A DNA stretch of 46,199 nucleotides from UBA10649 sp964597445 (GTDB lineage: Bacteria > Actinomycetota > Actinomycetes > S36-B12), in NCBI GenBank assembly GCA_964597445.1, contig CAZQXO010000015.1, positions 1 to 46,199 of the forward strand, read 5' to 3'. The notes beneath the pieces are model-generated. The model had not been told where the DNA came from and ran no database searches. It worked only from the letters and a program-made list of their open reading frames with translations. Positions 1-8,165 of this stretch are shown here, one piece after another. Within the stretch, counting starts at the first letter, position 1. Each line of letters starts with the position of its first letter. Position numbers and translations under genes: made by a program.

Positions 1-21
1 TCCGTCATGGTCCTCCTCAGG

Positions 22-648
22 TCAGGCGACGATGAACTCGTACGCGGTCCAGATCGCCAGTGCCGTCAGGATGGCACCGGAGACGAGGCGGATGCGCCAC
101 AGGGGCACCCGCGACCGGAGCCACGACCCGGCCAGCACCGCGAGGCCCGAGACGACGAGCAGGGCGAGCCACGAGCCGATGAAGACCGACAGCGGCTGAC
201 CGGTGCGGGCAGCGAGGCCGGCAGTGAGCAGCTGGCTCAGATCGCCCCACTCCGCGGTGAAGAGCACGGCGAAGCTGACGAGCACGGTGCGCAGCGCCGT
301 CGCAGTGGTCTCGCTGCCGGCACGGGACTCGACCTCGTCGGCCTCCTCCTGCTGTGCCCTCAGCTCGCTCGCGCGCGAGGCGAGTCCGCCGCGGATCATC
401 ACGAATGCCCCCGCGGCGAAGAGCAGGAAGGTCGCTCCGAGGACGATCCGCTGCGGCAGGAGGGCCAGGAGGCCACCGGCGAGGACGGCGATCGCGACCT
501 GGACGGCGAAGGCGGCCGCGACGCCGATCCAGACCCATAGGTGACGAAAGCGCGTGGCCAGCACCAAGGTCGCGATGAACGTCTTGTCGGGGAGCTCCGC
601 CGGCAGGATCAGGGCGAACGTGGTGGCGATGACGGCGAGGTCGATCAC
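22..648 (-). CDS. GDT1/TMEM165 (UPF0016) family cation transporter
   Basis: A 208-residue polytopic membrane protein made of two homologous halves, as in the UPF0016/GDT1 family, whose characterised members export Mn2+ or exchange Ca2+/Mn2+ for protons. Each half carries the family signature: AELPDKT at residues 17-23 and AEWGDLSQ at 132-139, in the first and fourth hydrophobic segments. A charged cytoplasmic linker (about residues 91-118) separates the halves. The GTG start overlaps the stop of the upstream channel-like gene as GTGA, so the two are translationally coupled and probably serve ion homeostasis together. Which metal is transported cannot be read from the sequence. Confidence 0.88.
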   Translation of the reverse strand: MIDLAVIATTFALILPAELPDKTFIATLVLATRFRHLWVWIGVAAAFAVQVAIAVLAGGLLALLPQRIVLGATFLLFAAGAFVMIRGGLASRASELRAQQEEADEVESRAGSETTATALRTVLVSFAVLFTAEWGDLSQLLTAGLAARTGQPLSVFIGSWLALLVVSGLAVLAGSWLRSRVPLWRIRLVSGAILTALAIWTAYEFIVA

Positions 649-1976
649 GGGGCGTCAGGCGACGTCGGCGAGGACTGATCGGAATCCTCGCGGTCCAGGA
701 TCTCGACGGCCTCGGGCAGCTGATCGAGTGCTCGATGAGGCCAGACGGTGGGGGCAGTGAATGTTCGCGGGCCGGACCATGGCGCGGGGGGCGCCTGAAG
801 GATCTCGCAGATCGCGTAGGCCGCGTACTCATAGCGCGACCGGGCCGCGGTGAACTGAGTCCAGGCCTCGTCGAGATCGCGGTCGATGGGGAATCCCGAC
901 TTCTTCAGGAGGTCGACTGCCTCGTCGAACTCAGCCCGCGTAAGGGTGATCGAGCCCCGGCCCCGCTCATCGAGCTCACGTCTCTTGCGGCTGTCCAATC
1001 CGCGCAGGACGTCCTTGTCGCTGGCGAGCTCGACCGCGATGATCTTGCGGTTCCAGCCGGGCAGGCGCTCCTCGGGCGGAGCGGGCGTGGACGTCGAGCT
1101 GATGATCCGACCGACGAGCGGCAGGCGTCGAATGTGATGTCGACGGCTCAGCAGGGTGAACAGGACCTCCATCGACTGGCCGCCCTGGATGAGCAACTGG
1201 TAGGCGGGTCGGTGGTCGATCTTCGTGCTGAGAGACACCATGAGGCTGGCGGCGTCAAGGCAGGCCAGCAGCGATACGACGTAGTGGCGGTAGGGGCGCG
1301 ATGAGCGGACCCAGATGAGCACCGGATATGTCGTGTGACTCATGCGCAGCGCGGCGGCGAGGTCGCGCCACTTCAGGAACTCGTCGTTCGCCGAATCGAG
1401 CGTGTCGGCGAGGACATGTCGCGACAGCAGCTCTGGCCCCCAGGCCGGCTCGCCCGCTGCGACGCTGAGGGCCGTGACGGCGGACTCGCGGTCAATGTAG
1501 GTGGCGTAGATGGTCGGCAGGAAGCCGATCATCAGCGCGATGACGATGGGCCCAGTTGCGGCGGCCATGAAGTCGATGGCGGTCTGGTCCGTCGTGTCAA
1601 TATCGGCGAATCCCAGGGTGAACAGACTGGAGCCGGACTCGCGCAACGACTCGCCGAACGTTCCCCCACCGAGTCCGTAGAGGAGAAGGCCGTACGCGAG
1701 CAGGAACATCAGCAGCCAGGTGATGAGCTGCGCGATCAGGATGGTCGGCCCGGCCCAGGCCAGCACGGCATCCCGCTTCACGTAGGACCTGCGCAGGCGG
1801 GCGATGGCGCTCGTCAGGCCGATGACACCTCGGCTGACGGCATCACTGATCATGGAGCCGAGGGCCCGCGGCACGACCACGGTGCGCATGAGGCTGCGCA
1901 CCGTGGCGATGAGCATCACGATGCCCGCGACGGTCGCTACGCCGCGTGAGGCAAGCTCCGCCACTAGATCGGACAC
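645..1976 (-). CDS. Ion-channel-like multi-pass membrane protein, unknown function
   Basis: 443 residues from the GTG at 1976; a GTG at 1994 gives a 449-residue alternative. I prefer 1976 because a -10-like hexamer GACGAT (1983-1988, minus strand) ends exactly 6 nt before it. The N-terminal third has several hydrophobic helices, and the stretch SLFTLGFADIDTT resembles the pore loop and filter of two-helix potassium channels (T-x-G-x-x-D), although the filter is not canonical. The remaining 280 residues are soluble, charged and end in an acidic tail; I recognise no domain there. It is coupled to the GDT1-like gene downstream, which supports a role in ion transport. Channel activity is inference. 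Confidence 0.7.
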   Translation of the reverse strand: MSDLVAELASRGVATVAGIVMLIATVRSLMRTVVVPRALGSMISDAVSRGVIGLTSAIARLRRSYVKRDAVLAWAGPTILIAQLITWLLMFLLAYGLLLYGLGGGTFGESLRESGSSLFTLGFADIDTTDQTAIDFMAAATGPIVIALMIGFLPTIYATYIDRESAVTALSVAAGEPAWGPELLSRHVLADTLDSANDEFLKWRDLAAALRMSHTTYPVLIWVRSSRPYRHYVVSLLACLDAASLMVSLSTKIDHRPAYQLLIQGGQSMEVLFTLLSRRHHIRRLPLVGRIISSTSTPAPPEERLPGWNRKIIAVELASDKDVLRGLDSRKRRELDERGRGSITLTRAEFDEAVDLLKKSGFPIDRDLDEAWTQFTAARSRYEYAAYAICEILQAPPAPWSGPRTFTAPTVWPHRALDQLPEAVEILDREDSDQSSPTSPDAP

Positions 1977-2014
1977 CGCCCGATCGTCCCACACCCGGCC
2001 GTTAGGCTCGGCCC
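1977..2014. promoter_or_regulatory. Back-to-back leaderless promoters in a 38-bp divergent gap
   Basis: The gap between the channel-like gene and the DUF4446 gene holds one -10-like hexamer for each direction: TAGGCT at 2003-2008 (plus) and GACGAT at 1983-1988 (minus). Each ends exactly 6 nt before its start codon, so both transcripts would begin at or next to the start codon. The two promoters must overlap in their upstream parts, so they could interfere or be co-regulated. No convincing -35 elements are visible. Confidence 0.5.
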
Positions 2015-2506
2015 GTGACGTCGGACTCCCAGGTGCTGCTGATCCTCGCGCTCATCGGCCTCATCGTGGGGATCGGCGGCCTGACGGTGGGGGTCATCGC
2101 CCTGATCAGGGCCACGCGCCTCCACCAGTCCTACGCACTGCTCCAGGCTGCTGAGGGACGGGAGACCATCGTCGACGTCATGGCCCGCACCATCGACGAG
2201 TTCCACGACCTCCGCGGCGAGGTGGCCCATCTCGACTCCCTGCTCGCCGCCACACGGCGCGACCTCACCATGGCGCTGCGGCACGTCTCCGTCGTCCGCT
2301 ACGACGCCTTCGGTGACATGGGCGGTCGCTTCTCGTTCTCCGCGGCCCTCCTGGACGACGCCGGTGACGGACTCGTCCTGACCTCCATTCACGGGCGCAG
2401 CGAGACGCGCACGTACCTCAAGGGCCTCACCTCGGGCGACAGCGACATCGAACTGTCGCCGGAGGAGTCGCAGGCAGTCCGGATCGCACGAGGAGGAGCG
2501 GCATGA
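2015..2506 (+). CDS. DUF4446 family membrane-anchored protein
   Basis: 163 residues with one N-terminal transmembrane segment (about residues 8-31) followed by a soluble domain. The soluble part contains the DUF4446 core: ALRHVSVVRYDAF, then FSFSAALLDDAGDGLVLTSIHGR, then an acidic region ending SPEESQAVRIA. The function of the family is unknown. The GTG start is set by the TAGGCT hexamer six bases upstream. Its TGA stop overlaps the pheA ATG (ATGA). This pairing with prephenate dehydratase is familiar from actinobacteria and supports the assignment. Confidence 0.88.
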   Translation: MTSDSQVLLILALIGLIVGIGGLTVGVIALIRATRLHQSYALLQAAEGRETIVDVMARTIDEFHDLRGEVAHLDSLLAATRRDLTMALRHVSVVRYDAFGDMGGRFSFSAALLDDAGDGLVLTSIHGRSETRTYLKGLTSGDSDIELSPEESQAVRIARGGAA

Positions 2507-3432
2507 GGGAGCGCATCGCCTATCTCGGCCCCGCCGGCTCGTTCTGCGGAGCGGCGGCCCAGGAGCTCACGGCGCAGCGTGAGGTCGACCTTCGGCCAGC
2601 GTCCTCCGTGCAGGCGGCCCTCGATGCCGCGCGGAGCGGCGAGGTCGACTCCGCGCTCGTCCCGATCGAGAACTCGGTCGAAGGCTCGGTGTCGGTGACC
2701 CTCGACGAGCTCGCGAACGGCAAGCGGCTCGTGATCGTCGACGAGGTCGTCATCCCGGTGAGCTTCGCCCTGCTCGTGCGCCCGGGCACGCGGCCGCAGG
2801 ACATCACGCGCATCGCGACGCATCCGCACGCGCAGGCGCAGGTGCGACGCTGGCTCGACGAGCATCACCCCCATGCCCAGGTGATCCCGGCGATGTCGAC
2901 GGCCTCCGCTGCGCAGGCACTGGCGGATCCCGAGGCCCCGATCGACGCCGCCGTGGCCCAGCGCCTGGCCGCGGACATCTACGGACTCGAGGTCATCGCC
3001 GAGGACATCCAGGACACCGACGACGCGACCACGCGCTTCGTGCTCGTCCGGCTCCCCGGCGAGATCCCGGACGCGACGGGCGCCGACAAGACGACCCTGA
3101 GCCTCTACATGCGGCAGGACGAGCCCGGTGCCCTGCTCGCCATCCTCACGGAGTTCGCCGTGCGCGGGGTCAACCTCACGCGCATCGAGTCGCGGCCGAC
3201 CCGTAAGGCGCTGGGCGACTACTTCTTCAGTGTCGACGTCGAGGGGCACGTATCCGACGCACGCGTGTCCGAGGCCCTGATGGGGCTGCACCGCATCTGC
3301 CTCGACGTGCGCTTCCTCGGCTCGTACCCACGCCATGACGGACGGCAGCCGGTGCTGCGCGCCGGCGTGACCGACACCGACTTCGCCGAGGCACAGGAAT
3401 GGCTGGATCGACTGAAGGGAAGCAGCCAGTGA
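2503..3432 (+). CDS. pheA: Prephenate dehydratase (PheA)
   Basis: A 309-residue monofunctional prephenate dehydratase converting prephenate to phenylpyruvate in phenylalanine synthesis. It opens with IAYLGPAGSFC, the catalytic-domain signature. TTRF at 176-179 is the conserved threonine motif needed for catalysis. An ACT regulatory domain follows (about 197-280) with ESRP at 229-232, the phenylalanine-binding feature, so feedback inhibition by phenylalanine is expected. No chorismate mutase domain is fused. It overlaps the DUF4446 gene by 4 nt upstream and rfbB by GTGA downstream, so it forms a coupled unit with sugar-nucleotide genes of unrelated function. Confidence 0.96.
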   Translation: MRERIAYLGPAGSFCGAAAQELTAQREVDLRPASSVQAALDAARSGEVDSALVPIENSVEGSVSVTLDELANGKRLVIVDEVVIPVSFALLVRPGTRPQDITRIATHPHAQAQVRRWLDEHHPHAQVIPAMSTASAAQALADPEAPIDAAVAQRLAADIYGLEVIAEDIQDTDDATTRFVLVRLPGEIPDATGADKTTLSLYMRQDEPGALLAILTEFAVRGVNLTRIESRPTRKALGDYFFSVDVEGHVSDARVSEALMGLHRICLDVRFLGSYPRHDGRQPVLRAGVTDTDFAEAQEWLDRLKGSSQ

Positions 3433-4406
3433 GGTACTTCGTCACCGGAGCCGCAGGCTTCATCGGGTCGCACTTCGTGCGCGAGCTGCTGGCCGGCTCC
3501 TACGGCGGTGACGTCACCGGCGTGACCGTCTACGACAAGCTGACCTACGCGGGCAACCTCGAGAACCTCGCCTCGGTCAAGGACGATCCGCGCTTCACCT
3601 TCGTGCAGGGCGACATCTGCGACGGCGACACGCTCGACGAGGTCATGCCCGGCCACGACGTCGTCGTGAACTTCGCCGCCGAGACGCACGTCGATCGATC
3701 CATCCACGGCCCTCAGGACTTCATCGTCACCAATGTCGTCGGCACGCAGACGATCCTCGACGCCTGCCTGCGGCATGGCATCCCCCGCACGGTGCACATC
3801 GGCACCGACGAGGTCTACGGCTCGATCGATGAGGGCTCATGGGACGAGAACGAGCCCCTGCGTCCGAACTCCCCCTACTCAGCGGCGAAGGCGGCCGCCG
3901 AGATGCTCGTGCGCGCCTACTACGTCACCTACGGCCTCAACGTGTCGAGCACCCGCTGCTCGAACAACTACGGCCCGTACCAGTTCCCCGAGAAGGTCAT
4001 CCCCCTGTTCGTCACCAATCTCATCGATGGAGCGAAGGTGCCGCTCTACGGCGATGGACTCAACGTGCGTGACTGGCTGCACGTCGACGACCACTGCCGC
4101 GGGATCGCCCTCGTGGTCGAGAAGGGCGCCGCGGGCGAGAGCTACAACATCGGCGGTGGACTGGAGCTCAACAACCGCGAACTGACCGAGCGGGTGCTCG
4201 AAGCCATGGGCGCCGACTGGGCGATGGTGCAGCCCGTCGAGGACCGCAAGGGCCACGACCGCCGCTACTCCGTCAACGACGGCAAGCTCCGCGCCCTGGG
4301 CTACGCCCCGCAGCATCGCTTCGAGGACGGCCTCGCTGAGACGGTCCAGTGGTACCGCGACAACGAGGCGTGGTGGCGTCCGCTCAAGGCCAAGGCAGCG
4401 CTGTAG
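3429..4406 (+). CDS. rfbB: dTDP-glucose 4,6-dehydratase (RfbB/RmlB)
   Basis: 325 residues from the GTG at 3429, which overlaps the pheA stop; an in-frame start at 3399 would only add a pheA-overlapping tail. It is an extended short-chain dehydrogenase with the NAD-binding GAAGFIG at 7-13, the dehydratase triad region TDEVY at 126-130, and the catalytic YSAAK at 150-154. YDKLTYAGNLENL (35-47) is typical of RmlB. It catalyses the second step of dTDP-L-rhamnose synthesis. rfbD follows after 4 nt, but rfbA and rfbC are not in the window, so they must lie elsewhere if the pathway is complete. Confidence 0.95.
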   Translation: MRYFVTGAAGFIGSHFVRELLAGSYGGDVTGVTVYDKLTYAGNLENLASVKDDPRFTFVQGDICDGDTLDEVMPGHDVVVNFAAETHVDRSIHGPQDFIVTNVVGTQTILDACLRHGIPRTVHIGTDEVYGSIDEGSWDENEPLRPNSPYSAAKAAAEMLVRAYYVTYGLNVSSTRCSNNYGPYQFPEKVIPLFVTNLIDGAKVPLYGDGLNVRDWLHVDDHCRGIALVVEKGAAGESYNIGGGLELNNRELTERVLEAMGADWAMVQPVEDRKGHDRRYSVNDGKLRALGYAPQHRFEDGLAETVQWYRDNEAWWRPLKAKAAL

Positions 4407-4410
4407 CACT

Positions 4411-5274
4411 GTGCGCGTCCTCGTGATCGGCCACAACGGGCAGCTGGGCTCCGCGCTCATGCCCGTACTGCAGCGCAACCGCAGTCTGGCGGTGCTCGGG
4501 ATCGACTACCCCGACATCGACATCGCCGATCCGGCCTCGGTCGACCTCGTCTTCGGCGGGTTCGATCCGGACTTCGTGATCAACTGCGCCGCCTACACGG
4601 CGGTCGACGCGGCTGAGGCCGACGAGGATCGCGCCATGGCCGTCAACGGCCTGGGGCCACGCACGATCGCCGCCGAGTGCCGCAAGGCAGGGGCCTGGCT
4701 CGTGCATGTCTCGACGGACTACGTCTTCGACGGCACGGCGACCTCGCCCTATGCCGAAGATGCTGCGCCGTCGCCTGCGTCGGCCTACGGCCGCACGAAG
4801 CTCGCGGGTGATCGAGCCGTGCAGGAGACGCTGCCCGACTCCCACTACCTCGTCCGTACGGCCTGGCTCTACGGACTGCAGGGCAGCAACTTCGTCAAGA
4901 CCATGCTGAAGCTCGAGCGGGAGCGTGACACCGTCTCGGTGGTCACGGATCAGGTCGGGCAGCCGACCTACGCCGCTGACCTCGCCGAGCACATCGTGCT
5001 GCTGCTCGATCGTCATCCCGAACCCGGCACCTATCACGGCACCAACAGCGGTGAGGTGTCCTGGTTCGACTTCACCCGCGAGATCTTCCGACTGGCAGGC
5101 GCGGATCCGGAGCGGGTTCTCCCGACCACGTCGGCGGAGTTCGTTCGCCCGGCTCCCCGTCCCGCATACTCCGTCCTCGGTCACGATCGCTGGATCGCGC
5201 AGGGGCTCCCGGAGATGCGTCCGTGGAGGGCAGCATTGGAGCAGGCCTTTGCCGACGGGATCGCCGCCGACTGA
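4411..5274 (+). CDS. rfbD: dTDP-4-dehydrorhamnose reductase (RfbD/RmlD)
   Basis: 287 residues, NADPH-dependent reductase for the last step of dTDP-L-rhamnose synthesis. The cofactor loop GHNGQLG lies at 7-13. STDYVFDG (101-108) and the catalytic YGRTK (126-130) match RmlD. It starts with GTG 4 nt after the rfbB stop and is the last gene of the DUF4446-pheA-rfbB-rfbD operon. Its TGA directly abuts the stop codon of the convergent toxin gene, with no bases between, so the two transcripts must overlap at their 3' ends. It lacks the RmlC fusion seen in some actinobacteria. Confidence 0.93.
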   Translation: MRVLVIGHNGQLGSALMPVLQRNRSLAVLGIDYPDIDIADPASVDLVFGGFDPDFVINCAAYTAVDAAEADEDRAMAVNGLGPRTIAAECRKAGAWLVHVSTDYVFDGTATSPYAEDAAPSPASAYGRTKLAGDRAVQETLPDSHYLVRTAWLYGLQGSNFVKTMLKLERERDTVSVVTDQVGQPTYAADLAEHIVLLLDRHPEPGTYHGTNSGEVSWFDFTREIFRLAGADPERVLPTTSAEFVRPAPRPAYSVLGHDRWIAQGLPEMRPWRAALEQAFADGIAAD

Positions 5275-5625
5275 TCAGGCGGCCTCGTCGATCCACGCAC
5301 GCACCCAGCGGAGGATCTGGCTCAGAGTCGTGTCGTCGACGGATCCAGTGACTCGCAGCACTCGCTCGGTGCTGATGCAGCGCTGCTGTTCGGTGATGGC
5401 GAAGGTCGGCACGTTCAGGCCTGTGGGACCGCTGATCTCAACATGGTTGTCCCAGCCGCGCCTCACGGTCGTGCAGGGGACCGCGAGAGCAAGGGCGGTC
5501 ATCACGTCGCTGTAGTCCGGCGAGGAGATGATGACCCCCGGCCTGATTCCCGACTGCTCCCGGCCCATGGTCGTGCCGAAGTTGACGAGGGCGACGGTGC
5601 CTGAAGGGAGACTCAGGGTTCCCAT
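5275..5625 (-). CDS. PemK/MazF-like toxin
   Basis: 116 residues with a PemK/MazF-type fold signature. It opens with PSGTVALVNFGTTMGREQSGIRPGVI-type sequence: the family usually has a short beta strand, then GxEQxGxRPxVVIS, and here REQSGIRPGVIISS fits. Family members are sequence-specific endoribonucleases inhibited by a cognate antitoxin. The start overlaps the 3' end of the antitoxin gene by 13 nt, the usual antitoxin-first, overlapping arrangement. It converges on rfbD with directly adjacent stop codons. Activity on RNA is inferred from family and context. Confidence 0.82.
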   Translation of the reverse strand: MGTLSLPSGTVALVNFGTTMGREQSGIRPGVIISSPDYSDVMTALALAVPCTTVRRGWDNHVEISGPTGLNVPTFAITEQQRCISTERVLRVTGSVDDTTLSQILRWVRAWIDEAA

Positions 5626-5873
5626 GGGTACTCCTCGAGTCCGTCAGCCATGGACCCATCCATGGTCGAGAACTCGGCCATGTACTCGGCCCACACCTCG
5701 GGCCCGGCCTCACGCATCTGCCGCTTCGCCCTCTCGACCTTCGCCCGCCACAGGTGTTCCTCCAGGAGCTTCTCGATCATGCTGCCAGCGGTGCGACCCT
5801 CGGCCGCGGCGAGCGCGTTGAGGCGGTCCCGGACCTCCGGGGTGACCTTGACTGTGGTCGTGGCGACACTCAT
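5613..5873 (-). CDS. Ribbon-helix-helix antitoxin
   Basis: 86 residues. Residues 1-45 (TTTVKVTPEVRDRLNALAAAEGRTAGSMIEKLLEEHL) have the ribbon-helix-helix pattern: an N-terminal beta strand followed by two helices, as in CopG/MazE-type repressors. The C-terminal half is acidic and aromatic, as expected for the disordered segment that wraps the toxin. It is the first gene of the pair and overlaps the toxin gene. A 17-bp palindrome covering the -10 region lies 7 bp upstream of the ATG, the expected place for autorepression. No Shine-Dalgarno is visible; the transcript is probably leaderless. Confidence 0.82.
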   Translation of the reverse strand: MSVATTTVKVTPEVRDRLNALAAAEGRTAGSMIEKLLEEHLWRAKVERAKRQMREAGPEVWAEYMAEFSTMDGSMADGLEEYPWEP

Positions 5874-5879
5874 GCCGAG

Positions 5880-5897
5880 AGTATACCCAAGGTATAC
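5880..5897 (-). promoter_or_regulatory. Toxin-antitoxin promoter with palindromic operator
   Basis: GTATACC-CAA-GGTATAC at 5881-5897 is a perfect 7-bp inverted repeat with a 3-bp centre. On the minus strand its proximal arm forms the -10 hexamer TATACT (5880-5885), which ends 6 nt before the antitoxin ATG. A repressor bound here would block RNA polymerase directly. I infer that the ribbon-helix-helix antitoxin, alone or with the toxin, binds it. Confidence 0.72.
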
Positions 5898-5940
5898 GCC
5901 TCAAGGCTAGGGCTGCAGAGCGTACCCATGCGCGTCTCCG

Positions 5941-6762
5941 CTACGCGACGATCGCGTTCAGCGCGTCCGCGACCCCGTGCCCGGCGCGCTCCGTCGTCAG
6001 GACGTCGGCGTGCCGGTGCATCTCCGGCGCGGCGTGGCCCATCAGCACCCCGCGCCCGGCCCACTCGAGCATCGCGGCGTCGTTCATGGAGTCGCCGATG
6101 GCCAAGGTCGCCGCCGGGTCGATGCCGAGGCGGTCGCAGAGCCGCTGCAGCATCGTCGCCTTCGACACCCCCTTCGGACCGATGTCGAGCCAGGCGACCT
6201 CGGCCACGCCGAACACGACTGAGTGGAGTCCGAGATCCTGCGCGAGATGGCCGAGCCCCTCGTCGAGGTGATCGTCGCTGCGCACCACGACGCGGATCGC
6301 CGAGCGCTCGAGTAGCCCCTCGAACGACACCTCGCGGATCCCCTCGGTCAGGGCACTGTGGCTGAACATCGTCGTGGTCAGGAAGACGCCGGACGGCTCC
6401 TCCACCGCGAGCATCGCATTCGGCACGCGTTCACGGATCGCCAGGAGGAGCTCCGCAGGATCGAAGGCGATCGTCTCCACGATCTCCTGCGGATCGAGGG
6501 ACGCCAGCATGGCCCCGTTGCTGCACACCGCCCAGGTGTCGATGCCGGCCGCCTCGCACACGGGAGCCGTCGTGCCGAAGGAGCGCCCGGTCGACGCGAC
6601 GACCTCGATGCCCATCTCCTTCACGCGCGCGATCGCCTCGACCGCCTCCTGGGGGACGATCCCGCTGTGGGGAAGGAGGGTGTCGTCGAGGTCGAGTGCG
6701 ATCAGCTGGGGGCGGAAGTCACGGAGCGAGGAGACATCGGGCAGGTTCGTCATCGTGGTCAT
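5941..6762 (-). CDS. HAD-superfamily phosphatase, Cof type
   Basis: 273 residues, HAD hydrolase of the Cof/subfamily IIB type. Motif I is DLDDT at 24-28 (nucleophile D24, acid/base D26). Motif II is in VVASTGR, motif III is the lysine of GVSK, and motif IV is GDSMNDAAML. The region between motifs II and III is a full-size C2B cap. Such enzymes hydrolyse sugar phosphates, flavin or pyridoxal phosphates with low specificity. The ATG at 6762 has a good Shine-Dalgarno (AAGGA) and a TAGCCT hexamer farther upstream. It lies downstream of serS on the same strand, a common actinobacterial order. Confidence 0.88.
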   Translation of the reverse strand: MTTMTNLPDVSSLRDFRPQLIALDLDDTLLPHSGIVPQEAVEAIARVKEMGIEVVASTGRSFGTTAPVCEAAGIDTWAVCSNGAMLASLDPQEIVETIAFDPAELLLAIRERVPNAMLAVEEPSGVFLTTTMFSHSALTEGIREVSFEGLLERSAIRVVVRSDDHLDEGLGHLAQDLGLHSVVFGVAEVAWLDIGPKGVSKATMLQRLCDRLGIDPAATLAIGDSMNDAAMLEWAGRGVLMGHAAPEMHRHADVLTTERAGHGVADALNAIVA

Positions 6763-6823
6763 GGTCCTTGCAGGCTAGGCGAGAGGCGTGAACGTCAGGT
6801 CACACCGAGATGGCTGTGGGGGG

Positions 6824-8143
6824 TCACGGCGTTGGCGAGATCACCTCGAGGCCGCCCATGAAGGGGCGCAGGGCCGTGGGGATGACGACGGAGCCGTCGG
6901 CCTGCTGGTGGTTCTCGAGGATCGCGACGATCACGCGCGGCATCGCGCACAGTGTGCCGTTCAGCGTCGCCAGGGGGCGCGTCCCGTTCGCGTCGCGCAT
7001 GCGGATGCGCAGGCGACGTGCCTGGAACTCGGTGGTGTTCGACGTTGACGTGATCTCCCGGTAGGTGCCCTGCGTCGGGATCCATGCCTCCATGTCGAAC
7101 TTGCGCGCCGCGCTCGAGCCGAGATCGCCCGTCGCGACATCGATCACGCGGTACGGGATCTCGAGGGCGTCGACGAACTCGCGCTCCCAGGCGAGCAGGC
7201 GGGTGTGCTCCTCCTCGGCGTCCTCCGGTCGGCAGTAGACGAACATCTCGACCTTGTCGAACTGGTGCACGCGGATGATGCCGCGGGTGTCCTTGCCGTA
7301 GGAGCCCGCTTCGCGGCGGTAGCAGGTGGACCAGCCGGCGTAGCGGAGCGGAAGCCGGTCAGCATCGATGATCTCGTCGGCGTGGTAGCCGGCCAGGGGC
7401 ACCTCGGACGTGCCGACGAGGTACATGTCCTCGGACTCGATGCGGTACACGTTCTCGGCGGCCTGGCCGAGGAAGCCCGTTCCCTCCATCGCACTCGGCA
7501 GCACGAGCGTGGGGGTGATCATCGGGACGAGCCCGTGCGCCGTGGCCTGCTGCATCGCGAGGTTCAGCAGGGCGATCTCGAGCAGGGCGCCCGGGCCGGT
7601 GAGGTAGAAGAAGCGGGAGCCGGAGACCTTGGCGCCGCGCTCGACGTCGATGGCGCCGATCAGCTCACCGAGCTCGAGGTGATCGCGGGGAGTGAACCCC
7701 TCGGCGGCGAAGTCACGCGGGGTGCCGACCTCGGCGAGGACGACGAAGTCCTCCTCGCCACCGACGGGGGAGTCGAGATTGACGAGGTTCGACACCTGCA
7801 GCCACAGTGCGTCGAGGGCCTCACCCGCCGCATCAGCGGCCTTCTCCGCCGCCTTGACCTGGTCGGCGAGGGTCTGGGCCCGGGCCATGAGCACGTCGAG
7901 CTCGCCCTGCGCGACTGCGCGCGCGGCATCGTCCGTCGCCTTCTTGAGGGCTCCCTGAAGCGGGCCGATCTGCTTGCCCAGGACCTTCTGCTCGTTGCGG
8001 AGCTCATCGAAGCGCTGCTGGGCCTCGCGCTTGGCCACATCCGCGGAGACCAGGTCGTCGATGAGCTCGACGCTCTCACCGCGGCGTCGCTGGGACTCGC
8101 GGAGGCGGTCGGGGTCGGTGCGCAGGATGGTGGGGTCGATCAC
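6824..8143 (-). CDS. serS: Seryl-tRNA synthetase
   Basis: 439 residues, class II synthetase charging tRNA-Ser; two of its substrates, tRNA-Ser(TGA) and tRNA-Ser(GCT), are encoded in this window. The N-terminal 110 residues form the long antiparallel coiled coil that grips the long variable arm of tRNA-Ser. Motif 2 is in STCYRREAGSYGKDTRG and motif 3 near the C-terminus (NGTLCAMPRVIVAILE). The GTG start is 6 nt after a TAGGCT hexamer (8150-8155, minus strand), so the mRNA is probably leaderless. Length and motif order are normal. Confidence 0.97.
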   Translation of the reverse strand: MIDPTILRTDPDRLRESQRRRGESVELIDDLVSADVAKREAQQRFDELRNEQKVLGKQIGPLQGALKKATDDAARAVAQGELDVLMARAQTLADQVKAAEKAADAAGEALDALWLQVSNLVNLDSPVGGEEDFVVLAEVGTPRDFAAEGFTPRDHLELGELIGAIDVERGAKVSGSRFFYLTGPGALLEIALLNLAMQQATAHGLVPMITPTLVLPSAMEGTGFLGQAAENVYRIESEDMYLVGTSEVPLAGYHADEIIDADRLPLRYAGWSTCYRREAGSYGKDTRGIIRVHQFDKVEMFVYCRPEDAEEEHTRLLAWEREFVDALEIPYRVIDVATGDLGSSAARKFDMEAWIPTQGTYREITSTSNTTEFQARRLRIRMRDANGTRPLATLNGTLCAMPRVIVAILENHQQADGSVVIPTALRPFMGGLEVISPTP

Positions 8144-8165
8144 GCTGCGAGCCTAACGGGACGGG

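Noticed and set aside
3399..3428. Upstream start for rfbB at 3399
   Set aside because: It lies within pheA and adds residues before the Rossmann start; GTG at 3429 overlaps the pheA stop as in neighbouring gene junctions.
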